DNA of 64,000 nt from Haliotis asinina (taxonomy: Eukaryota > Mollusca > Gastropoda > Lepetellida > Haliotidae), in the NCBI RefSeq assembly GCF_037392515.1, contig NC_090290.1, positions 1,293,478 to 1,357,477 on the forward strand, given 5' to 3'. The position numbers were made by a program, and so were the translations under genes. This document shows, in pieces, positions 22,054 to 33,400 of this stretch. Under the pieces are notes generated by a model. The model saw nothing but the letters and a program-made list of their open reading frames with translations, had not been told where the DNA came from and searched no databases. The first letter of the stretch is position 1, and each line of letters starts with the position of its first letter.

Positions 22054-24795
22054 AATCATTATTTTTTTCCATCTTTTTTATTGTTCCCCATTATAGTTAG
22101 TACAAAGATATGATAAAAACGTGTAGTAGAATTAGTGTACATACAACAAGTGAGGTGAATAGAATAAATTGAGTACATCACATATCCCACTGTAGCGGGT
22201 ACATAGATATAAAAAAGCATACAGTTGATTAAGTGTACATCACATATCAATATCAATATCAGTGGTATGTATTTGTGGTCATCGGGGTTTGAATTCATGG
22301 ACGAGAGGAAACATTTGGCTAAAAATCTTCCAACATTATTATTTTTTCTGGCAATAAAAGCTTCGATGGTAAATATGTCTTTCAATGTCTTCAAGTACTT
22401 ATCAACTTTTGGAATTGTTTTTTCCAAAGAGCAAGTGTACCTCCTAGCAGTTAACAATACGTTAGTCGGTAATTGGTTCCTACCCAAAAAGCCAAACCAA
22501 ATCATTTTTTTTGTCAAATGATATGCTTGGATTTGTGTAGTAATCCACTGTTCAAGTTTCTTCCAGAAAGTTTTGGTTTCCTCACAATCTCAGTATACTT
22601 GGCATAAGGTTTCATCAGATCCATTACAAAAAGGAACATAATGTGTTGTCAACCAGATTCATCCTAAAAGGTTCTTTTTCGGTATATACAATTCCATGCA
22701 GAAATCTATATTGGAAATCTAATAATTTCAAATGTTTTAAATTCTTTCTGCAAGTATAAAAAATGAGACACCAATCAAAATCAATACAATTAAATAATGT
22801 TTCCCATTTTTGGCACCTTTGGAGTTTAACATTTCCAGCTAGCAATTTATCATAGAAAACCCTTGCACCTTTTCTTGGGGCTATGAAATCCTCTTGGAAA
22901 GAATTTATGGCGAGGTCATTTGTGTTTATATATCCATGTTTCCTTATAGTCTTTTTCCAAGATTCAGGTAAAATATACATAACATATTCAAGATCTAGGT
23001 ATGTACCTCTTATACCAAATTTACGCTTCAGATGTTCAAAGGATATAAAACCACGTTCATCACATAGGTCCTTGATTGTCAAGATTCCTCTTTAGCCCAG
23101 TGTCTAATAACGTGGTTTGAGTTTTTGAAATTGTCATTCAACTAGAGGGACTGGGATAAGATTTCATTAATATTCTCAGCATCAATAATATTTTTGGTAC
23201 AATATAATTTCCATGCACTTAAAACGTCTTTCCAAAAAGGATTATCAACTGCTGTTATATTTTGAAAGTTTGCGTCTATGTTTTAGTATGTCCTTAAAAG
23301 GGAAATTGCATGGGTTATAAGGATTTGTTTTTTTCCAGTATTGTTTGAGAGTAGATAATTTCATGGCGTTAACAAAGATCTTGACATCAATCATGCGTAG
23401 ACCCCCATTTTTATAATCTTTTGATATGGTCGTTTTTGTCATTCCAGATGAATTTAAAAAAACATTCGGTCAAGAGCAGCAATAATGTCCTCAGTAGGGT
23501 TAGGTAAAGTGTTAAAAATATGAACTAATTTTGAGAGGGCCATTGTCTTAACAACAATAAACTAGACTATTAGAGTCAATTGTCTTGTTCTCCAGAACGC
23601 CAGTAATCTATTGATCTCCAATCTTTTCTTTGTGTTTATAACCCATAGATCCGTCAAATCCCGAAAGAATTTAATTCCTAAAACTTCAAATTGTTCTCTT
23701 TGCCATTCTATATTCAGATCATGACATAGTATATCCCTGCTACCAGCTTTTGAGCCTATCCAGATTGCTTTAGTCTTATCTATGCTTATTTTTAGTCCTG
23801 ACATATTGTAAAATGTATTAAGTGTGTCTATAGCGGAGTACAAATTTTCCTCAGTGCCATCCGGAAACAGTTCATTGTCATCTGCAAATTGACCCAATTT
23901 GTATTCTTGATCGTCAGTTATGATGCCCTTTATAACCTCATGTTGTCTTGGGATCATGGGATCCCCTTGCCTGCAACCCCTTGCCTGCAACCCCTTGCCT
24001 GCAACCCCTTGCCTACAACCCCTTGCCTACAACCCCTTGCCTGCAACCCCTTGCCTGCAACCCCTTGCCTGCAACCCCTTGCCTGCAACTCCTTGCCTGC
24101 AACCCCGTTGGTTTGGGAAGAAGTCGGAGAGGTGCCCATTTTGAATAACACACGAGGATGTGTCACATGATAAGACATTATTCCAACGTATAATATTTGG
24201 ACCGAAACCGAATTTTGCTAGAACAGAATCAATGAAATCCTTGGAAACTGTGTCAAATGCTTTTTCGAAATCAATCAAAATTAGTAAACCTGACATGTCT
24301 CTTTTCTTAGTTTCAAACATAATGTCATATAATAACCTATTAATATTTTCACTTAATGTTCTCCCCGGAATAAATCCAGTTTGGTTATTGTGTATCAAGG
24401 AATCAAGAGTAGTTTTTAATCGGTTTGAGATACATGCGCTTATTAGTTTATACAGAGCATTTAATAAGGTAACTGGTCTCCAATTCTTCAATAAAGTCCT
24501 ATTTTAATTTGCTTTAGGTATACAAGTGATAACCCCTCTCGTCATAGTCTGAGACATCTTATTTCGTTTTGATACATCCTTAATAAATCTAAAAATCCAG
24601 ACCTTAAGTTCTTTCCAGAAGAATTTAAAGAAATCAGTTGGAAATCCATCTATACCGGGGCTTTTGTTATTTTTCATATTTCCTATTGCTGATGATATTT
24701 CATTTATGTCTAGTTCTTTTTCCAGTATGTCTCTCTGTGGGAGACTCAATGTTGGAGTTATCACATTTACTAAATACGTATTATTCTCATGATTT
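22054..24795 (-). mobile_element. Broken L1/Tx1-like LINE ORF2 (reverse transcriptase), 5' truncated
   Basis: Reading on -, from 24790 downwards: NMKNNKSPGIDGFPTDFFKF (RT region 1-2), an in-frame TAA after ITCIPKAN at about 24507, then LKNWRPVTLLNALYKLISAC, NNQTGFIPGRTLSENINRLL, LILIDFEKAFDTV and RGCRQG. After the 14-bp array follow DDQEYKLGQFADDNELFPDG (the FADD catalytic box), LNTFYNMSGLKISIDKTKAI and a thumb/C-terminal region with NGGLRMIDVKIFVNAMKLS and KKMIWFGFLGRNQLPTNVLL. The endonuclease domain is absent. Stops, frameshifts, an apparent deletion between RGCRQGDP and the FADD region, and a minisatellite expansion make it non-functional. Confidence 0.93.
23963..24107. repeat. 14-bp tandem array inside the LINE RT ORF
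   Basis: Roughly ten copies of ccccttgcctgcaa (on -, ttgcaggcaagggg). One unit is the very sequence that encodes the conserved G-C-R-Q-G of the RGCRQGDP motif. As 14 is not a multiple of 3, the frame cycles every three units. Confidence 0.92.
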
Positions 24796-25094
24796 TAAAT
24801 CATTATTAATTCAGACGTAAAATAAATAATGAATTCCAACTGGATGATAAAATACGTAGCTTGTCAAAAATAATTATTTGTGGGCAGGTAAGATTTGATC
24901 AGGCCTGGCACGTTTACATTTAAACAGTCCAGTGGCCTGGTTGACATTTTTGGGAGTTTCTACCCCTCTTTTGGCAGAGACTTTTAATGCTTGTCAAAAT
25001 ATGTTGATGCTTTCACCAACATTATAATTATCATCAGCCTCACTGAGATATTTAAGACAAAAAAGCAATTGTTCCAGGAAGACCCGATCTAAAA

Positions 25095-25262
25095 CTGTTC
25101 TTCAGTAGCTTATGCTCGTAGTAAGGGACAGCTTATGCCCGCCGACTTGGTTGATTGTGCAGATCATGATATTGATCACTGGATTGTCTGGTCTAGAATC
25201 GATTACTTACACACAACCGCCATATTGCTGGGATATTGCTGATTGCAACGTTAAACAACACA
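25095..25262 (+). mobile_element. SINE family 1 copy, 5' diverged
   Basis: Contains gacttggttgattgtgcaga, tattgatcactggattgtct, ggtctagaatcgattactta and gccatattgctgggatattg then ctgattgcaacgttaaac. The (ACTC)n end is missing. Confidence 0.75.
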
Positions 25263-27055
25263 AAAACTGAAGTCAAACAACTGGTGCCGTGTTCGGAAGA
25301 GTGATGTAACAAGAGACTCTCGGTGTTACTCAATGTCTCCCAGCTTGTGATCTTGGATGAATGAGTTTCTTGAACTTGATACTCTCTGATATATCATCAG
25401 TGCAGTTCAAAACGGCATTAAACAAACATAATACGTAAAACACGAGTCTGACGAGATAAATATTTAATACAAATATGAGCAACCGATAGCACGTGTTGTC
25501 TTGTATACAGGATCACAGACACAACCTACGCATAATATATAGACAAACACGTCACAATAAACAAACACGTCACAATAGACAAACAGAATAAACAATTAAA
25601 CACTATTGTGTCACTGCATACGTGTCTTGACAGTAACAAATGTCGTCACTTTGAGCATCATATGGAATTTTTATTTCATTATATTAATAATATATATATC
25701 ATCACATAATCATTTGAAAAAGACATCCCTGTAAAACAAAGTGCACACCCATGTTTAACGCTGGGTGACAACAAACAGGACACGGTAGTTCGACGGCGTT
25801 ATCTGCCAGTGTGTCACAGTTGTGTTTTGAGCGTTAAGTTTGTAGTGTTTAAGCAACTGCTTCATGCCATGCTAGGTTTCTATCACGTTTTAGTTTTTCG
25901 GATAGATTTAATTTCCGAGAGTATGCTTTCTTTTGCCGGATATTCGGAGTGTCGCAGTCTGTGAAACATCTTCAGACAGTGATCACACAAACAATACATC
26001 GTGCGATTAATCATCTGTAAAAAGACATCAAATGAAACTGAAACTCGAGCTTGATTTCATTTCATTTATGACAGAAGTTTATAATGCCTGACAAATGTTT
26101 AGCATCAACATTTCGGGTTAAGTCAGCATGCCTCACGGACAAGTCTAATCACAAAATGGCGACTGATGTTGCTGAGGAATCTGCTCTGTGAGCAATCATT
26201 TCCCGCCAGATGCTTGCAAGTATTAAAAATACGAACATTATGACACCGATGTGACATTAGTAGTTCAGAACTTTACCTGACAACTTATTTTATCTAAAGA
26301 ACAAACGCCATAGATAATTTACTCCGATTTCAGAAACATAATTGAAAGTCCCATTGCTCAATATCGTATATGTATCATGTAAGCATTACATACCTACATG
26401 AGCTATACACGCACTGGAATATTCTGTTATAGTGCCGGTTTATAGGTCTGTTTACACAGCAGCAAGTAAGAAGGACCTGAAGGAAAACACCAGTCTCATT
26501 CAAATCACATATTTTACTGGGATACGATACTTCTTTGTGTGAAGATATAAGAAGGTTCGACAAGACTCCATCTCAGGAGAAACTGGTCCCAGCGAAGGCT
26601 TCACAACAGCGCATGTGAAACGGTCGCCCCAAATGTAGAATCAATATTTGGTATGACCAGTCGTTTCTGAGCGTTTTGGTACCGGCTTACAAAAGGGTAG
26701 CTATTGATGTGCTTATTGCTAACGATAAACATTCCCAGTCCAAAGTGGTAAGGACAGTTTACATGTGACTGAACATGCGTAACCTATATTTAGATATGGC
26801 TGACAAGATGACCTTACTCGAGCTCCAAGTGAGATCCTAACTCAGAGATGTGTTATCCTGTGACGATTATGATCAAAGATTTTTTATGCCAGTTCCAGTT
26901 CAAACAACAAACGGTACTCGTGTATTGTGCACTAAACAGTCACAAGTTTGTCACGTGATTCGTGTCGGTTCCTGGAGATTGTACTTCTCAATACCGTGCT
27001 GCTGTTTCTGTCAATAGTTGCTGCGCTAGTTGCCTTTAGCCGATGCCAACAGTGG
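25263..27055. other. Intergenic sequence, nothing recognised
   Basis: AT-rich, with a short direct repeat aaacacgtcacaata near 25547-25580. Only ORFs under 65 codons, none with a motif I recognise. Confidence 0.4.
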
Positions 27056-27095
27056 TGTATGAGTGAATGAGTGAGTGAGTGAGTGAGTGGGTTTA
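27056..27095 (-). repeat. (GTGA)n tract with SINE-tail edge
   Basis: The run gagtgaatgagtgagtgagt gagtgagtgggttta corresponds to the reverse-complement (ACTC)n end of the window's SINEs, but no SINE body follows. Confidence 0.5.
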
Positions 27096-27360
27096 AAGAA
27101 CAGTATTGTAGTTACGTCCCGCGCGTCACCTGGGTCTGGGAAGAAAACACGCCCCACAGCCCTCCACAAGTTTACTACTCTAAACCCTACCAGCAGGGTT
27201 TTGTTTGGTGCAGTTGGGGCCTTACGTGTACATAGAGTATCTCATCATTTGATCATTGAATTTTATAGATTTATTTATTATTTAGTATGTGCCGACATAT
27301 CCTGATCGTGATCCCAAACTAACCTTTCATAAAATATATCCATATGCGTAGGCTTCATCA

Positions 27361-27785
27361 AACTCTCTAACACCCACACCTCCACACCCCCTCATTTCTA
27401 CCCCACACCTCTACACGCCCTCATTTCTACCCCACACCTCTACACCCCTCATTCCTACCCCACACCTCTACACCCCTCATTCCTACCCCGCACCTCTACA
27501 ATCCCTCATTCCTACCCCACACCTCTACACCCCCTCATTCCTACCCCACAATTCTACACCCCTCATCCCTACCCCACACCTCTACACCCCCTTATTCCTA
27601 CCCCAAACCTCTACACCCCCTCAGTCCTACTCCACACCTCTACACCCCCTCATCCCTACCCCACACCTCTACACCCCCTTATTCCTACCCCAAAACTCTA
27701 CACCCCCTCAGTCCTACTCCACACCTCTACACCCCCTCATTCATACCCCACACCTCTACACCCCCTCATTCCCACCCTACACATT
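27361..27785. repeat. 29-30 bp C-rich minisatellite
   Basis: About 14 copies of a unit such as taccccacacctctacaccc cctcattcc. The strand is strongly C-rich and almost free of G for over 400 bp. Confidence 0.93.
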
Positions 27786-28752
27786 GTCGACACCAGTGAT
27801 GTATTGTACGGAGCAGTGTTAAGTATCTACTCCGTCACTCACCCGAATTCCTTGTCAATAACAATTCCAACCTCATTCACATACACTTTGCAATGTAACG
27901 GATGATCCATTACTTTTAAACATTCAAACAATTTGCTCCGGACATTCATTGTAACTGTGTAATGATTGATCATGCCTTTGAACACAAGGCAAAATGACAC
28001 TGAAGAACGGATCCAGTGACAAGGATAAAGTGCTCATGTAGAACTGCAATTATTTCCTCCCCGGAAACAAAACGACTTTCACTGAAAACCATCACTGATA
28101 ACGAAGGTTGAAGTTTTTACACAAAATCAAATCAGCGTCGGCTACGTGTTTGTTTTTTAGAATTCAATTGGTACAGTTAAACCTTCACATGTTCAATCCC
28201 TAACGTCACGATACGCCGGGAGAAACGGTGAGGCATCTATTCGGCTCACCAGATCAATAACGACTCCAAATAACTCTGTCCTGGCATCATCATCTCGTAT
28301 TTCTTCGTGAACCGCCATCTGGGAATTATTCGTGTGTGATATGATTACATAATTTCCCGGTTATTTTCCCGCCCTATAATAAAGAAAACTTGGGAGAACA
28401 TTTGTAACTTATAATAACTGTATAATAACTGTGAAATAAAAACAATCCTGGTGTCTCTGTTCTGTGTCAACCGTGTGATTAGAAATGAAAATAAGTAGAA
28501 ATCACAATTAGTGATTTTATTGTCGTCTCAGATAATTGTCATTATCTTGTAAGATCTTTTCAATGACCCGCCAGACCTGCAGCAAAAGACGTTAAATGTG
28601 ACATCTGTTGTTGCCCTGCTTGGAGCACGGTATTAATGGGAATTAAACAAGAACTGTCGGATCTGAGTCGATATTCTCAGTTTGAGAGGAGAATCCAAAA
28701 CAACTGCGGCATGGTCAGTTAGTGGATTGCCTCAGTAATACTCGGCGTTAGT

Positions 28753-28852
28753 CTGGGCCTGGATGTTGGAAACTCTCTCAGCGCTAAGATAGGTGATGTA
28801 TGCCACATACGGTTACCTTGGCGCTAACAGAGCTTCGGAAATCTACGCCCAG
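28753..28852. mobile_element. Foldback MITE-like element A
   Basis: Left arm ctgggcctggatgttggaaa ctctctcagcgctaag, right arm gcgctaacagagcttcggaa atctacgcccag: imperfect reverse complements about 35 bp long around a short loop. A half copy lies at 6048-6095. Confidence 0.7.
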
Positions 28853-28998
28853 GGATCCGTTTCACAAAGCTCTCGTAAGTCTTAGACCTCGTAAGTTTTG
28901 TGTTGGCATCCGTACCTCCTTCACTGTAACATAGGAAGTAGGAACGTACGAGAAAAGTCACCTTAGGCTTACGAAAGCTTTGTCAAAGGGGTCCCTGG
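28849..28998. mobile_element. Foldback MITE-like element B, abutting A
   Basis: Left arm ccagggatccgtttcacaaa gctctcgtaagtctta and right arm taggcttacgaaagctttgt caaaggggtccctgg are reverse complements of about 36 bp around a ~75-bp centre. It shares CCCAG with the end of element A. Confidence 0.75.
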
Positions 28999-29088
28999 TC
29001 CAGTAAAAGCAGCCACAAGTCCCCGCACGCAGAGACACACACGCACACACACACACACTCTCTCGCAATCATATAAAAGCACGCTCAC

Positions 29089-29322
29089 ACTCACACACGC
29101 GCTGTAATCTCGGACCGACGCTAGTCTGGTCTGGTACAAGCAACACTCACACACGCGCTGTAATCTCGGACCGACGCTAGTCTGGTTTGGTACAAGCAAC
29201 ACTCACACACGCGCTGTAATCTCGGACCGACGCTAGTCTGGTCTGGTACAAGCAACACTTACACACGCGCTGTAATCTCGGACCGACGCTAGTCTGGTCT
29301 GGTACAAGCAACACTCACACAC
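29089..29322. repeat. 56-bp tandem repeat, 4 copies
   Basis: Copies start at about 29101, 29157, 29213 and 29269, each with gctgtaatctcggaccgacg ctagtctggt and a CACACACGC stretch. Copies are nearly identical, so the expansion is recent. A CA-rich stretch precedes it (29030-29090). Confidence 0.95.
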
Positions 29323-29403
29323 TACGTTCACACTCACACATACGCCCCATAACTCCGAACCGACGTTAACTCTACTTCACTTTTCCATAACCCGCCATTG
29401 GTT

Positions 29404-29522
29404 GGTTTGTTGTTTAACGTCGATATCGCAAATAATTGATCTGGGCCAGACAATCCAGTGACTGACAACATGAGCATCGATCTAGGTAACTGGGATGCGA
29501 TGACATGTGAAGCTAAACATAC
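29404..29522 (-). mobile_element. SINE family 1, 3' half
   Basis: On + reads gttgtttaacgtcgatatcg, ctgggccagacaatccagtg and aacatgagcatcgatctagg then gatgcgatgacatgtgaagc. The 5' body is absent. Confidence 0.75.
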
Positions 29523-30118
29523 GTCTCTGTGGCTCTTTACCAGAGGCTCGCAATACGAAAGCTGGATAAACCACTAGGCGGACATTGCGATCGTCTGGGG
29601 AATGCGTTAAAATAAAACTGTCTCCCTAAATGCTGTATAATGTAAACTAGTTTCTCACCCGTTATTACTACAGCGGCTCGGCTCCATGAAACATAACCAG
29701 GTCTAGGTTACACGTTCAAGGGAATACTGTAAAAAACTGAAAGAAATCTAAAATATCCCCCAGTCCCTTCAACGACTCCCAAACATATTGATTCACTTGA
29801 AACACAATACTTATTTTCAAACTGTGAACAAGGATTTGACATTGCTTCTGTCAATACACATTATTTAAGGTGCTGATGGTGAGATATAGGCATTCGTGCA
29901 AGCAGGAACCACCATCCGGGTACAAGACAGATTCGAACAAAATGTCCACATGATATATGTTCTTTAACAATGAACATACCATAACGTTTAAGCATATTGT
30001 TGTGATCAACACACAATCACAATGAATTTGTGCACATGTACAGTTCGCTGGTCCACCATTCATCTTCTGACAATCGGAATCTCGCACTGCACTGAAAAAC
30101 GATCTGGTCCGATTGAAT

Positions 30119-30466
30119 TCACGATACCCGATCGGAACAATCCCCACGACCTGAAGACTCTGCACGGTTATCGTTCTTGTCTTTGGCTATTTTGCTGTCT
30201 CCAACAGACTGGAGTTCGTTCAGTTCTCCGTCATCAATACTCTCCTGCTTTCTGAATATCCTTAAAGCCCTTGTGCGTAATTTGGCTAAAATATCGTCAT
30301 TTTTGGGAACCTCCACTGGCACTACTGTACCATTTTTTCGTACTTGTCCTCTGTTAATATATGAAGCCCTCTTAAAGGAGGATACCACAAATGATTTCGT
30401 CAAGGCCACACTGTCACCGCGTCGACTCTTTCGCCTATACCACATGCGTTTTATCTCTGCATGGAC
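30119..30466 (-). CDS. Class B GPCR last exon: helix 8 and cytoplasmic tail
   Basis: After acceptor TTTTTCAG it reads VHAEIKRMWYRRKSRRGDSV, the conserved start of the class B tail (V-x-A-E-I-x-x-x-W), and continues for 115 residues, rich in K, R, S and D, to TGA. It shows no further motif I recognise. Confidence 0.93.
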   Translation of the reverse strand, partial: VHAEIKRMWYRRKSRRGDSVALTKSFVVSSFKRASYINRGQVRKNGTVVPVEVPKNDDILAKLRTRALRIFRKQESIDDGELNELQSVGDSKIAKDKNDNRAESSGRGDCSDRVS

Positions 30467-33400
30467 CTGAAAAACAAACATAAAATACATTCCCTTAAAC
30501 ATCGGAGAACGTGGTTATTTCCGATTGATCTACCATGGTGTCGTTTCTGGATCTTCGACATACAATTAGCTGGACCCCGTCTATCACATCATTAGCTGAG
30601 CATGCGCAAAGACGACCTGTAACCAGCTAACACCATTTCCACTTCATGACGCAATGTGACAGACACACCTTTCAGTTACTTGAGAGTAGGTGGTCGGTAC
30701 CATTAAGTACAGGTCGGCAGGGTATAGGAAGGAAATCCGGCAAGAGGTGGCAATCAGTATTTGGAGATATGTCCCAATAAGCCCCTATGGAATGTTGAGC
30801 ATTTTAATGCAGGCTGAACCAACTTAACTCCCCTGTTTATTAAATGGAATTGTCCGACATTGCTGATTGTATAGAAGAACACTATTTCACATAAAATTTG
30901 ATCAATATATTTAAGATATACTCCCGGGTAGTTGTTTTTGGAACTTCATGTTGGTTAAAATCTCCACATTTAAAAGTCTTGAGGTAACTCACTGAGCCGT
31001 CGAGTAGAAACACGACAGAGTCTGTAATACTTACCTCCTCGTTTAAAAAGCAGAACAACAATGACAGTATGAATCCCTGAAACAGAACAATATCTGACGT
31101 CACAAAAGGCACTTAAAACTTGTGTTACAGTTTCGAAATTGTAAATGCATCATTTCGAGAGTTTGCTGTCTTTGTTTGTAGAGTATAATGAATAATCATT
31201 CTTTCCCATCTCCTCAACGGTAAATAGGGTAATACACTTACAGTTTCACAGATTACTTAATCTTGGCTGTTTGCATCACATTTGCAGCCTTAAACATTCA
31301 AACATCTCTACATTCACATTCACAAAATCGGCTATCATTGGACCCTCCATGGAGCCCCATGAGAGAAGTACGCACAATGACGAGGACTATGAACACCAGT
31401 CCAGGTAATGAACTTGCTGAGAGGAATATTCACATTCCTAATTGGTCATAAGGTGAGAAATTAGGCAATCCCAGGGGATTAAGAGAATGAATTGAGTTTT
31501 CGTCCCTTTCAAGAACATTCCAGCTATAGTAAGTGATAATAGTCTTCGGCATGAATTCATTTCCCTAACTCACCGGGCAACCTACGACGTGCACCAAAAA
31601 GTAGGATTGCCCGTGAAAAACGGGTTGACAATAAATTTCAAACTTTATTCAAACGCCAACTTTAATTTCGTCTGGCAGTTTACTGGCCAACTCTAAAGTT
31701 ACCTGTTGTTTAACGCCACACTCAGCAATATTCCCGAAATAATCGAGTCAGACAATTCAGTGATCAACATCATGAGCATCACTAACGTCGATGGTATACC
31801 ATGGCATGTGTCAGTTAAGTCAGCAAACCTCACCAGTCGCGTCTTACGACAAGCATGGGTTGCTAAAGACCCGGTTCTTCTCCTCTGTAGGATACCTCTT
31901 ATGTATCATGTCTTGGGGGAGTTGGGGTAGCCGAGTGGTTTTAAGCGTTACGCGGAAGACCCGGGTTCGATTCCCAAAATAGGTGCAATGTTTGAAGCCC
32001 ATTTCTGCTCCGCACAGTGATATTGCTGAACCTCTCATTAACTCCCACTCTCTAGCCACCAAGGAAACCCACATGGTCCTGCTGTTGAACAGGATGTGTT
32101 AAGCACATTTCAGGTGTCCACCGCCATAATAATGCTGAAATATTGCTAAAAGCGGCTTATAACTAAACTCACTCACTCCTGTGACTGTCGTTTCACCACG
32201 GCTTACCATGGACGCTATACTATAAAGTGATTTGTGATACTCAAAGTCTTCACGTACCTGAAAGGAGTTATACGTCATCTCTATATAGAGATGAGTCAGG
32301 TCGAATTTATTTTTGAATCTGATGGGGAAAGCCACGTGAAACGCGATGAACAGAACTCCAAATAAGGGGATTAAAACCAACACGAACTTGGCCAATCGTC
32401 TGGAACAGAATAAAAAAACACATGTCACAGAATATGCCAGACATCTAAGCCGTTGAACACACAGTGCAATTCAGAATGTTGGAATTCCAATTTCTTTGTA
32501 AAGATTCTGGTACTTTTGTTGGGCGTTGTTAGCACATTTGCTGCTTGAACACGTCACCATGAACCGAATCCGGAAGAGAGAAACAGATGGTTGTTAGAAT
32601 GAACACAGTGCTGGTTCGTGTTCTTGGCTTGCACAGGTAACTAATAATGTTTGGCAGTTTGCAGTTTGGTCGTGCTTGACTGAAGGTTCTTGGGCCTCGG
32701 TGGTGAACAAAATTGAATAATTATTATATGTGCATATTACATTCACCAAACATGTCTCAGTTCACTCAGCAGTGAACGGGTACCCGGTAGAGTGAGATCT
32801 TAATGTGATTGTCAAGCTCCTATTTCGAAAAAATACTTTGTTAATATGAAACAAGAGAAATGCTTAAGATGACGTGATATTGAAGAAAGCTGGAGTTCAT
32901 GCACCGGACTGTCTCCTCACCTGTATTTAGTACGCCCCATGTGTCGCGCCGATGCCCGGACCCTCGTGCAAAGTACTCGTAATATATCCAAAAAGAATAT
33001 GAAGTTTATCTACAACAGAAAATATATTATACTGCCGAGTGATATGATATATATGATGCTGTTAAAAGACGTTGGCTGGTGCCATTAACCTATGCACCTA
33101 CTAATCCCTTATACAGGGGTGACTCACTCACTCACTCACTCACAGCAATATGCCAATGTGGCGGTCTGTAAATAATAAAGTTTGCACCAGACTACCCTGA
33201 TGCTGACATCGTGAGTATCCGTCCTGTCAACTATTATCAGAGGAACTATTATTTAAACTTGAGTTCCTGAATAGTTGATGACATCAACAGCAGTTTAGTC
33301 TCTTAAGAATTTAACAATGCCACTGGTGCCAAGGTGTTTACACCAAAGCCATAAATAAAACCCTTGTCTGTAGGAGTTATGAACGTGGGTTTGAATCCTT

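Noticed and set aside
31924..31995. Functional tRNA gene (box A and box B present)
   Set aside because: No cloverleaf with paired acceptor stem visible; the same head recurs with a SINE body and tail.
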